From Galaxea fascicularis (taxonomy: Eukaryota; Cnidaria; Anthozoa; Scleractinia; Euphylliidae), in assembly GCA_948470475.1 (NCBI GenBank), contig OX419343.1:1337163-1401162 (forward strand): a stretch of DNA of 64,000 bases, read 5' to 3'. This document shows positions 47,186-59,600 of the stretch, one piece after another; position 1 is the first letter of the stretch, and each line of letters opens with the position of its first letter. The notes under the pieces are model-generated. The model was not told the origin of the DNA, searched no databases, and saw only the letters and a program-made list of their open reading frames with translations. Made by a program: the position numbers and the translations under genes.

Positions 47186-47996
47186 TTTCTTGGAGGCCGT
47201 GTTTAAAATCTTATTTAAACTATTTGTGCTGGGTGCGTAATGCGTGCCACATCTTAGGCGTGTTTCTCACGTTCTATTGTTTGTTGTTCATGTCAAATAT
47301 TTGCCTTCACTTTAGGGCAGTTCAGAGCCTATCTTTCGACCGTCACTTAGTGTTTCCTTTCCTCCGTTCCTACAGGTTGTCAGGTTGTCATTTTCGTTCA
47401 GTCGGCCTCGCTTCAGTGTTCTGGCTTCCTTCTGAATGACGGTAAAACCGTTTGGCATCCCACTTCCTGCTTGATTGGGTTGTTGTATTGATTTGTCCAG
47501 TCACATTATCCCCCCCCCCCCCCCCGAGAGGGTTCTCAGCGCCAAACAGGTTATCGATTCTATTCTTTTTCAGTTTCCCACTAGTACCGCTAGGCAATTG
47601 GCCCAGTTTGTTGGTAAGTTTTGATTTTGCCTCCACTATATGTAACATTCTTGCGTTGCTTTCTATTGTTTTTATTCCTAGTGCGATCATGATGTCCCTA
47701 CGGGTCAAGTAATTTACATTTTCGCTTTTCGCGCGTATTTATACGCAATTGTTAGCTACGGTTTGATTATTTTAGAAATAGCTACAAACCCGTCAGAGCA
47801 AATTGCTATTGCGTTGTGTATCCAGGATCTGTTCGTTTCCTAGCTGTTCATTCTGGTGGAATTTCTGTAAGTCGCGAATGCTATGGTTTTTCTGGATTTT
47901 GTCGAGTTTCCTTCACTTATCACTGTTGTATTTATTTTCTATTTGCTTATCATTTCTCCTAGTCAAACTCGTCTCCGTACAAACAAATAAAGTCTA
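47186..47996. other. Intergenic; C tract near 47510
   Basis: No gene seen. Just before the direct repeat at 47997 the sequence CAAACAAATAAAGTCTACGA resembles a terminal polyadenylation region of a retroelement. Confidence 0.3.
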
Positions 47997-48345
47997 CGAT
48001 GTTTGAAGTACAGAGCCAGTCTGATTTCGGTTCGATTAATGTCACGGCGAAACAGCGATAACATCGTTTGAAGAAACTCGAATATGTCCATGGATCCTGG
48101 AGCTATTTCGACGGCTGAGGCAACAAGTGAAGTTAGGACAAGCCACCCTAATGTTACGATCGACCAGCCTCAGGTTAGGTATGAAAGAAACCTTCGACTA
48201 AAGGCCTCTAGAAGCGCCGCTAAAGGAGTAGTGACCAGAAGGCAAAATGAAGCAAGGGAAATTATGTCGGACTTGACGATGTTTGAAGTACAGAGCCAGT
48301 CTGATTTCGGTTCGATTAATGTCACGGCGAAACAGCGATAACACT
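47997..48345 (+). mobile_element. Retroelement fragment with 67-bp direct repeats and a gag-like ORF
   Basis: An identical segment of about 67 bp (ACGATGTTTGAAGTACAGAG ... AACAGCGATAACA) occurs at 47997-48063 and 48277-48343. Between them an ORF from the ATG at 48084 (MSMDPGAISTAEATSEVRTS...) continues into the second copy and stops at 48341. It includes RNLRLKASRSAAKGVVTRRQ, a basic Ala-rich helix like those near the start of retrotransposon gag proteins. The repeats may be remnants of LTR ends or a tandem duplication. No protease or reverse transcriptase follows. Confidence 0.45.
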
Positions 48346-49013
48346 ATACACCCGAAAAACACACACACAGCCATAGGCATGGGCGTGTTGGTCAGCCACG
48401 CCCAAGATACAATTTTATTTCCTACCATAAGGAATGCCTCTGCAATACAGAAGAAACTAGTACTGAGGGCGACATAGGGAGACACGGAAACAGCTCCCTC
48501 CCACCCCCCCACCCCAAAAAAAAACAAACAATAAGTGGAAAAAATTGGGACCGTATATCCCCGGCCACTGCTATGGCGCACCCTTCGGGGCTTAAAGGTG
48601 TCTACTCTTACGTTGTACTACATGTATAAACAAATATAAAATAAATCAAATATGTAAATGTATAAAACAAAGCAAACTTGTGGAAATACAACGGAAGGCG
48701 ACGAGGCTGACCGTAGAATAACCTCCATCGCTTAAACCGTCACTATTCAAACTCATCACCCACCATCCTCTGCGCGCTAGACTCGCGCCCGAATCTCTCT
48801 ACCGTGCAGGCAAAATATCAATTTATGGTAATTGCGATCACCACAAATTACATTATATGGTAACGTCACCCTTATCATGACCAGGTTTTCCCATTTAGAT
48901 ATTTGCAGAGTTCTAATTGAGATAGAGATATTTTCCCTTAGTCTCATTATGCTATTCAGACGCGAGTTCTTACGGGTTGTGAGTTACATTCAAGAATTTC
49001 AGATCATCTTTTG
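48346..49013. other. Intergenic, no gene seen
   Basis: Contains a (CA)n-like stretch at 48358 and a C tract at 48500. No recognisable coding sequence. Confidence 0.3.
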
Positions 49014-49452
49014 AATGAATGAACTCTTTATTTCAATAGGGTGCACAATTACAGTCAAGACTGTAGTCTCCCTCATGGCCCTATGAAACCAAGTTACAAC
49101 ACATTACTAGTCACAAACATTTAAAATACTAAAATAACTATAAAAACTTGAGATCACATAAAACTTAAGATCACTTAATAGAAAACTAAAATATTCTGTC
49201 AATTTTAAAACTATCAGGTGTAAATTCACGCATGATATGGTCAAAGTAGTTTTTACTAAACTTCTTTAGATCGGTAGAATAAACAAAGTCATTATCGCTA
49301 ATATTCTTCCACAATTGAAGAGCATCATAAAAAAACATTCGCTTCCTGCTGTTGGTACGTGGAATAGGGAGGCGATAAGGCATCCGAGATCTTGTATCAT
49401 AAGACTTGCAGTATTTCAATGATATTAGTTTGTCAGAGGTAGTCAGGAGCAC
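49014..49452 (-). mobile_element. LINE 3' fragment with reverse transcriptase C-terminal end
   Basis: The minus-strand ORF 49186-49452 includes YDTRSRMPYRLPIPRTNSRK and then RMFFYDALQLWKNISD. This is the pattern that closes CR1/RTE-like reverse transcriptase ORFs (tyrosine-arginine box, then the G/D-LWN-like box). It is followed at 49014-49185 by a 3' UTR ending in ATTGAAATAAAGAGTTCATT. The catalytic RT domain is absent: a typical 5'-truncated insertion. Confidence 0.72.
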
Positions 49453-49739
49453 GTCCTTCCAAGATATGGCGTCTAGAGGACGCTAAGAGCTCCCCTCACC
49501 GAGAGCTTAAAGGTATTTCCCTGGGTCCGGAGTCCTTTTTACATTTGACAAAGGGCACAGCGTTAAGTGGTTTATTGACAATCAAAGTGTTTCTAGAATT
49601 GTTGAAGTGGGTAGTATGAAGGAAGACTTGCAATATCTTCTGTTTTGGCGACGATGCGAAAGCCTTTCCCACTTGAGCTTATTCAAAGAAGGGGTGAGTT
49701 CGCGTCAAATGGCGATTTCGTTATCGCTCTGGTTGTATC

Positions 49740-49900
49740 AAAACAGCTGTCAATGCTTTTGCAGCTGTAATAGCTGTAGCAGCGGTAGTAGCTGTAGTAG
49801 GTGTGGTAACTTCAGTGTCTGTAGTAGCTGTAGTAAGTGTAGTAGGTGTAATAGCTTTAGCAGCTATAGTACCTGTAGTAGCCGTAGCAGTTATAGTAAT
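49740..49900. repeat. TGTAGTAGCTGTAG minisatellite
   Basis: Imperfect tandem copies of GTAGTAGCTGTA. They create apparent Cys/Ser-rich and Val/Ala-rich frames on the two strands, which are artefacts of the repeat. A related short array is at 45990-46075. Confidence 0.75.
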
Positions 49901-50365
49901 ACTGACGAAAAAGCAGGCAGACAAACTGACAAACCATTTATTGGGAAAGTGCAGGATGCTTGTAGAAAATTCCAATAATTATAATATTAACTGATATAGA
50001 CACTCTTTTGTCCGAAATCTACATTGCCTGTAGTATGTTACCTAATGACAACTGACTTCTGTAATTTTGTTCTTGATTGGCGCTTAGAACCACACATTGC
50101 TTTTTCAAGAGGTCTTAAACTTCTTGCACATTACGTGGTATCATCTGCTGTAAACTGCTGTAAGAGGTGTACATTTAATTTCCAATGAAATGTATCCTGC
50201 TGCAATATAAGCTATATAAATAATTATTATGTGCAAGAAAGCCAGATTGACCAGAAATGATGTACAAAAGCAAATTTAAAAAACCAGTAATGACAGAAAA
50301 TGTTTGTCCACTCTTGCCGGCAGAAGACCGTCATTTTCTCTTCGTTTTTCCCAATTTAATGTCAC
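49901..50365. other. 3' flank of citrate synthase
   Basis: Expected 3' UTR (minus strand) of the citrate synthase gene. Nothing else is seen. Confidence 0.4.
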
Positions 50366-52118
50366 TCACTTTGCTCCAACAGCTTGTTTGAGTAATTCTG
50401 TTGTCATACTTTTGGGGCGTTCAATAGGGAAGCCCAATGCACGAGACCACACTAACGAAGATAGCACACCAAGTGCCCGTGACACTCCAAATAATACTGT
50501 ATAGTAGTTCATTTCCTTTAAACCGTAGAACTGAAAGCAAGCAAACAGTAATGCCAGTTAATCTCTTAAACCCTACAATCAGCATGTTAATTCTCCACAG
50601 TTTTTCAAACATTTTCTATGGTAATGATGAGGAGAATTTGTTAAACAATCAAGACATTCGTTACTTGTTGATCACTTCCTTTTTTCTCACAACCTTTTTA
50701 TTTGATTGAGCACTGTTAACATAAGGAGAAATAGAACCTTGATCACTCTCAGGGGTTAAAGGATTAAAATATAAAGAAAGCGATCTTCTTGTGAAATGGT
50801 AGCCTGCGAACGTAGACGTATTTCTGATGGTCGCGAACGACCGCCGGAAATACGTCTGCGTTCGCAGGCTAGTGAAATGGCACTTGGAAATTAAATTTCA
50901 ACTGGAGGCAAATGGATTCTCAGTGATTCCATTCTGCCATTCTGCCCAACTGAAGTTCCATTCTGCTCAACTGAAAACCAATTTTTGTTATGTTCACTTG
51001 GTAACGTTTATAATTATTGCTTTTACTGTTAGCAGGTGTAGACAGTTTAACTTGCTGAAAGGGGAGCTTTTTTCTGATTGCCATTTCCTCTATTCTAATG
51101 ACGTCCTGTGATGGTTCATCAAATGGTGACTATGTAATGAGTAATTTCGTGTTGGTCACATATCACAATTTCAGAATAATATAGCCCGTATAGCTGGCGC
51201 CGGGGTTTGTCAGTTTTGGAGTGCTGGGGAATTGGGCGGGAGGAAGGAAAAACCTCCTGCCTGGATTCCCCCGGATCCCCCCCCCCCAACCCCCAGTGAC
51301 GCACTCGTGTGCTCCAAAACTGACAAAACCGCTGGTACGCATGCTACGAATAATATTGCTCAATTTCTATTCTCAGAGTAAGAGAAAATAAGATGGACCT
51401 AGATTTGCAGCACTGACGTGAAAAAACTCCTCAAAACGTGCTTCACCTTTCCTGTCATTTGTAATTTGCTCAAGTACGTTTATCGAGGCAGAGTACTTCA
51501 GTGAGAGAAATCCAAAAACATTGCTGCAAAAATCATGACTTGAGTAGGACAAAAAAAGCCCAAAAATCCAGTTAAGAAAACTACACAACTTAATCAAGGG
51601 GCCAGTTGACATGGATCTTCCCAAATTTTCTTAATTAATAACTCAGCATCAGCGAGCCAGCTTCCTCGAGTTTTTGACCCGAGAACCTACTCTTAGGTGG
51701 AACACTGCACAATACCGCTATAAAAAGAAAATGCTAAAAGCCTTTAAGTAGCTTGCAAGCTTAGTGTGGCCAAAACGGCCTAAAAATCCAATACTAAACA
51801 GGTTCAGCTGGTGGACAGTGAAGGGTAAGTTTACCTGGAGCAGCACACCACTATGTGCGTCAACATTAGGCCATGGATTCTTAGCTTTCCCCTGCTCCAA
51901 TAAAATGTCAGGAACAATCTTGAACAGCTGTCCACACAGTTTAAACAGAGGGTCATCTGGCAGATGCTTCAGGGCAAATTCCCGTTGAGCTGAGTAGCGA
52001 GGGTCTGTTCTCCTTAACACAGCATGTCCAAATCCAGGCACAACTTGCTGTTATTACAAACAAAAATAACCTATTTTAATAATAACATTAAAGCAATAGA
52101 AAACGTTTTCCGTGTTTG

Positions 52119-52163
<45 letters not shown>

Positions 52164-53436
52164 GTTATGCAAACCCGAGACGAAGTCGAGGGTTTGCATA
52201 CATGTAACTGTCGAGAATTCTCCCAACCCCTCGAGAGCTATGGTATTGCACTTAGACGTCCCAGGAAGTGACAAGAAACAGTAAAGTGAAGGTAGGAAGG
52301 TTTTATTTGGCTAGAATATTAATATTTCCACCGCTTCTCGGTTCGTTGGAGTTCTAGGTTTTAAGAGTCAATTTTTTTACCTCAACTTTTGATAACACAC
52401 ACCACGATTGGGCTGCCTGTGATAAACATCGTTTGGGCAACACTTTGCGTAACTTTAGTCCTCCTGGAAATTTGGAAGATCCTCCAGATTTTTTAACCAA
52501 TCATATACAATTTTGTTCCCGATTTTTTCTGCAATATCCCAGAAGTATTTTTCAAGTCTCCCAATTCCCACTAAAATCCCCAGATTCTCAGAAAGATTTT
52601 GTTTTTCTCCCAAAACACGCCTTGTTAGAGTTGTCTTTCCCCTCCTTGTACCTGATATAAAGATAATAAGGGACTGGTCATTATTTAGTGGGAAAGGGCT
52701 ACTAAATTGAGAAAAAAGTTTGGCCAAGAAGTTGTGGTCCTCCCTTCTAAAGGGTCCAAAAAAACTCTCGCCCTCCCCCCTTACTCAATTAAAAAAAACT
52801 GTGACCTCCCCTTAAAGGCATTTTTTTAAATTGGCCCTCCCCAAAGGCCCTCCCCTGGGGCCCTCCCTCCTAAAGGGTCCAAAAAAAACTCTCACCCTCC
52901 CCCCTTACTCAATTAAAAAAAACTGTGACCTCCCCTTAAAGGCATTTTTTTAAATTGGCCCTCCCCAAAGTGAGGCTAAAAAAATAGTGACCCCCCCCCC
53001 AAAACATGGTAGCCCTCTCCCCCTCCGCTAAATAATGACCGGTCCCTAAACACACTGTAATTACAACGTCGCCACAAGTTATACAGCCCACTTACCCCGC
53101 CTTTTAAAGTGTTCAATACAAATTCCTTAACTTTCTCATCGGTTGGGTCTTCTCCAACTTCTTTCAGCATGTTTGTGATCCAGATTAAAACTTCCTGGAA
53201 GGCAATTTAAGTGGCACATTTCATTGAAAGCATGCATTAGGTGACAATTAATTCTGGCAGATAATATTCTGCATTAAGTGTGATGCTTCTCACGTTGTGT
53301 GAGTGATAAAGAATTTTACTTAATGTCCATTTTAGCCCTGAAACATCAAAGAGCCATCAGGGATGTGCATGTTTGGTATCAATACCTAATAATTATGCTC
53401 TATGGGTTAACCCTTTCCCTCCTGAGAGTCTGAAAT

Positions 53437-53481
<45 letters not shown>

Positions 53482-53576
53482 ATCAATGGAGAATCCCTTA
53501 GGGGTGAAAGGGTTAACCACATCTTCACCCAAAAACTATGTCCCCATTAACCCTTTAACTCCCGATAGTGCCAAAT

Positions 53577-53621
<45 letters not shown>

Positions 53622-56600
53622 CTCAATGGGGAACCGCTTAGGAGGGAAAGGGTTAAGTCCATTCTCTTGGCTCAGGTAAAGCACAGGACTAAGAGCTCAC
53701 TGGACATTGTTGCCAGGATCAACTCAAAATGTTGTTAGAGGAGGCCTTACTGTATGTGACTTATAAGGCATTTTGAGAATACAACGATGCCAAACTTTTC
53801 AATTATTCTTCTTCACTGGACCTCAATATTATTCCGTTCGATACATTGCCAAGAGAGAATTTACATTAAGGAAAACTATGCCTATTTACTCTTGATTATT
53901 GAGAAAATTGCAGTGAGAGGACAAGAAACTGTTGCCATAAAACAATATTGAAATCAGTTCCTGATAAGTGTTTATCACCTGGTTAGCCAGACCATGCAGG
54001 GGTCCTGCAAGACCATTCATCCCAGCAGCAAGACAAAGGTAAGGGTCTGACAAAGCACTGCCGACAAGATGAGTGGTGTGTGCACTGACATTACCACCCT
54101 CGTGGTCAGCGTGAAGAACCAAGTAGAGTCTCATCATCTCGTGGAACATGGGGTCTTCAAATCCCAGCATACTGGCCAGATTGTCTGCCCAGTCCTTGTT
54201 AGGATCCACCGGAGCTACCTTGCCATCCTTGAATACATTCCTGTATATATAAGCTGCCACTGTGGTTATTTTTGCCGTCAGATCCATGGCATCATCAAAG
54301 ACATACTGCAAAGAAAATGCAAAGACATTAACTTGGTCACAACTGATTCTTCAATTAACCATTTAACCCCTAAGAGTGATCAGTGTTTCATTTCTCCTTA
54401 TAGTCACACTGCTCAATCAAACATAATTAAAGGCTGTGAGAAAAAAGGATCTGATCAACAAGTAACAAAGTCTTGATTGTTTAACAAATTCACCTCATCA
54501 TCACCATAGAAAATGTATGTAGAACAGTGCAGAGAATATACATGTTGGTATTAGGGTTTAAAGGGTTAATAAAGACTGTCCAAGGGGCAGTTAAATCATA
54601 GCCGTTGTGGCTAAAATTGGTTAATGGTTTAAGAATTTATTGTAAATCAGTTTGAATTTTGACCAGAAAAGTGACACCTGCAGATAACACAGAGTATGTG
54701 TTCGGTACTGCTAGCAAAGGTAGCAAACAGAGATTCATTTATTCATATTTTTATTTCCTCTGCCTCAAAGTAATAATTAAAGTCATTATCACAAACTGGA
54801 GTAATAGAAAATTAATCATCTACCAGTAACTGGTTGCATGAATTTTTAAACAAAAACACACACATGCAGTTGCATCATAGTAACTATTTTCAACACATTG
54901 TGACAATGTCCAAATATAGTCATGTTGTACTCAATATCAGTGCTGGAAATAATTTGTGTTCTTTAACAGGACATTTGTTCTTTCAAATCTCCCTTTTGGT
55001 CAGACATTTTACCAATTTCACCGGATCAATATTAGCATAACGCAGTTGAATACAAAATTTTGAAAACTGTATTTAAATTTGTTTGGACATCATGTCTGAT
55101 CATAATGTGAAACTGGCCAGACATTTTCAAAATTTGGTTGGACAATGTCCAATGACCATCTGTTGTTTCCAGCACTGAATATAGTCATCATGTGCATTTG
55201 ACAGATATCCTGCTATATACCAGGTTTCTGGCAGAAAAATGACAGTTTTTTAATAATTTTTTTCCGTAATATTAACTCCATAAACTGTGCTTTGTTATCA
55301 ATACATTGAATGATAAAACAACCAGCCAGCATTACCTCCCAATAGTCAGCTTTGGGTACTCCTTGTGCGTAGGCTTTAGCAAACTTGCTTTCACTGTTCA
55401 TTGCCGTGATTGCTGCACTAAACTGGCTCATGGGGTGCAGAGTTTCAGGAAAGTTGTTCAACATTTGAACAACATGCTGTGGCAAATCAGCATGTGCAAC
55501 CCACTCCTTAGAGAGGTTGTCAACCTGTAATAATTCAGCCAAAAATAATTAAGGGTAAATGAACAGATCAATAAAAGAAGGTACACATCAGCCATGATGA
55601 GACTTTTAAAATTAGCAAACAATACACAAAAACAGCAGGAAGCAGGCATTTTGATGTGCCTACCTGTGCTTTAGTTGGAATTTCACCAGTCATCAGCAGC
55701 CAGAATATTCCTTCTGGCAAAGGTTCCTCACCGCCTTCAGCTTTTGGTAAAAGCTACAAATAGACATCAAACAGGTGACAGTTTAACCCTTTAACTCCCG
55801 ATAGTGCCAAATGGCACTTATAACGCCAGACGATTTTACTCGTCAATGGAGAACCCCTTGGGAGTTAAAGGGTTAAGATACATTTAACTTGGAGGCATTA
55901 ATAGTTAGTGGACCTTAGGACCAACTTCCAGTCCATAATAGTCTTTTCAAGGGTCACTTATGATCTTTTGGGAGTGTTACAGTGTTAGCATTCACAGATT
56001 GTTTAAAAGTTATTTCATATTTTTTTGCCCACTTGCAGCAATACCCATATCGATTTTCTCTCCTTTATTGCATTGTTTTTCAGACCCAATACTTTAATCT
56101 TTGCATCTTTTTAGTTTGTTTAGTTTTCACCTTATGGCACAAGCAAATAAAGGAGTTTTATATTTGTTCCAAATGTAATTTATGTTGGCTGACAATGTGC
56201 TTAAAAGGCAATGAAGCAGAAAGAGTTAGTTTGCATTGAGCATATTCTTTAGAATGTAATGTGGATGAAGATAATCAAACTTACTTCTTGGCATTGGGGA
56301 ATTGTATAACCACGGAATTCGATACCCTGAAAACATACAAAAGGGCAAATGTTAAATGACAATAATAACTAGATAACATGCAGGGTGCAGCTTGTGCACC
56401 AGAAAACGTACTGAGACACAGGTCAAATAATATGATTGTGTTACCTCATTGGAATCTAAGTGCGACGTTTCAGTGACTAGACCTTTGATACCTCGCATAC
56501 CTCCATAAACCTAAAAACAAGCAAGTAGGTGATTGATTAGTGCAGGTGCAGTCAAAACTTAATTATCCAGAATTGTCGGGACTGGAGTAAATAGTCTCAG

Positions 56601-59600
56601 AATAATTATTGAGAGTCCAGATAATCAGAACTATGAACATTAATGAGACAAAATCAAACTGAAATTTAGTTGACATCAAAAACGTCTGAGCCAATCAGAA
56701 CTCAGGTAATTACACTTCATTTGAAATGTGTGCAAGTGCATGGTATGTTTGCTGTTTGAACGGGAAACAAACTTGTTTCAAATGCACTTTTCAATTCCTA
56801 AATTGAAAATAAATTGTGACATGAAACTGTAGGACTCAAGGAAATATCGTCCATACTCAACAAATCCAGAAAATCAAGTTCTGGATGATGGAGGTTCAAC
56901 TGTTATCACAAGAATAAGTCAAAACAAAACAAAATTTAGATTTGTCTATAAACATCAACTCAGCTATAAAATTGAAAAACAAACATAGGACAGGCCAAAA
57001 GGCACAAAACAGCAAGCTGTATTCTTTTATTTCAAAGGAACAAAAATGAAGCTCTAACTGCTTCTGTATTTTAACTACTCCATAACAAGGTATTGTACAA
57101 ATACAGCAGAGGTTTGAAGTCACAATGGTTGAAAATATTGCATTTAGAGTTAATCAATAGGATTTTCAAGGACAATATTTTATCAGGATAAAAAGCTACT
57201 CAACACAAAGGACAGGGTATTAGAACAACCGATCTTTAACAATGTCATGTTAAGTCAAGATAAAGAATTATGAATGTCCTAATGACCAGCAGTGAGATAA
57301 AATTATTGACATACTGTTTAATGGTGCTAATTATTATTAACATATAAATCATTGCACCAACACACCAAGTCAACCTAATGTTACTTCGTGATGTTGCATT
57401 CACAACAATGGAAAAGCTTATATTAACAAAAATACATCACCTGTAGCATGGGTAATTGGCGCTTAACAAAGTCAAATCATCATCAATGTTAAATAAAGCA
57501 CACCATGGTATTTCCATTTATTATTAGTGGTGATTTTAGACAACTTGAAGCCTACTGTTTCTAATGTTGGCTTCAAAACCAATGCTTCCATATATTTACT
57601 AGGATATGTTGAATAATATGCCGGCATTTATTTTCTGCATAATACTTCCTCTGGATCATTAGGCACAATGCCGGCATAATACTGATATTTATTAGCGAAA
57701 TCAGTTAGCTTTGGCCATTATCAAAACTTGTTTACCAACTTATCTAGCCAATGCCAAATTTAATAGAAGTGTGGGCATTTTAGGAACTGAATACCTTGGG
57801 CCTGATTCAGATACTGTACTTTTCATGAGCAGAACCTAATGTATTTAATTAAGTGCATGAAACGTTTGGTGTCTGAATCAATTTTTTTAAGGCTCAGCCA
57901 TTCTTCCCCCATAGTTTGGTCAGGAATTTCAACTTTGGAAATCCTTTGATTCAGATGCCAAACTTTTCATGTGCTGAACTGCATGCATAAATTATTGTAA
58001 TGTATACATTTTGAAAACCATTTACAATATTGATTGGTTAATCTCTTGGAACTATATTTGGAATGGCTGTGGAATAGCTAATGAAGTTTGACGTCTGAAT
58101 TAAAGTTTGGCTCGTGAAAAGTACTTACTTTAGACTACCCTTCGCGACTCATGCCCAGTGCATTTTGGCATTGAAGGAGGCTTGGTTACCTCTGTTGGTT
58201 TTTTAACAACTTTCTCTCATTAAATGTTTCACTGAAAATATTATAATTGTGTCTAACAATTTTTCTTTCGAGTATAAAAGGACTGTGTAGGAATGTTTAT
58301 TTCATACATACGGGAGGGAAATGTATCATTTTTTGTCCGGTATGATTAGGAGCATAACTCCAGTTGATCATAATTGTGAGCATAATACCTTGGTTTCACG
58401 GGTGATGCTGATAAGCATAATACTCTATTTTACAAGCGTAATTATAAGCAGACCCTAAAGGCCAGACCAAATGATTGCACCATCATCCAACATTGTTGAA
58501 TCCAATATTGTTGGACAATGTTGCACAGTGTTGAACGAGGTGGCCAAATGAGTGCAACACTTGGATACAACACTTGCCCTCAAGGCAATTTGGAACCAAC
58601 TCTCCCTGGAATCCTTAGAAAACAAACCTGCACTGTATTTTTTTTTTGGTTGCCCAGAAAATGGTGTGAGACTGATAAGTGTTTCAGCCTTTGAATCAGA
58701 CCATTTTCTTGCTTTCCCTGGTGTTTCAGTTTCAATTACTACTTTGCATTTGCCATTTCTCTTTCTATTTAAAGACAGATCACATGAGTTTCTGCTTTCT
58801 TCGTTAAGAGACTGAAAACTATACATGTTTGTTCATAATACTGTAGCTTTAATACTCATGCAGCAACATGCAAAGCAAATATAAACAATAAAATACAGGT
58901 ATCATAAAGTGAGCTTAGTAAGCATGCGCGCGTCTAGCAATGTTGAACACGGTGGCCAAATGAATGCAACATTGTTCACACCTGAGAACAAAAGAAATGT
59001 TGGACAATGTTGAAGACAATGTTTCATGGAAATCAAACCTCATTCAACGTCTCCAACATCATGCAACACAACAAGGTGGCCAAATGAGTGCAACATGTTG
59101 AATTCAACAATGTTGGACAATGTTGCATCAACATGTTGGATGTGTTTGGCAGGGCCTTAATATTTGGCCAATGAAATGTTTGCCTTGTGTGCAACACAAT
59201 GCAAAAACCTTGATGCGCTATATACAAGGCATCACTGGAATAAAGTGAGACAACAATGGCTAGGGCTTAAGCGTCATTATTAATTCCTTTTCTAATATAA
59301 TAAAAATTAATGGTTCTTTCTAGATCTGCATATTTGCAGATCAAGTCAATTTTCTTAACACAAACACAATTCAAAAGAAAAAATAACTTAAGACGAAAAA
59401 ACTAAATAAGAACTGAGACATAAAGTTAATTAATTCGTTCTCAGCTTTAAAGAGAGTTCCAACCGGCTATAAAATTAATATAATTAATTTCAATAAATTA
59501 TATTTTTCACTCGTAAGTTTCACGCCACCCTTTTAAAAATTCAAACGACGATATTTTATTACAACATTGATTTTACGGTTTCGCGTCCGCCACCGTACCA

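Noticed and set aside
49607..49994. Cys/Ser-rich ORF and overlapping Val/Ala-rich ORFs
   Set aside because: All are translations of the TGTAGTAGCTGTAG minisatellite in different frames, so low complexity explains them.
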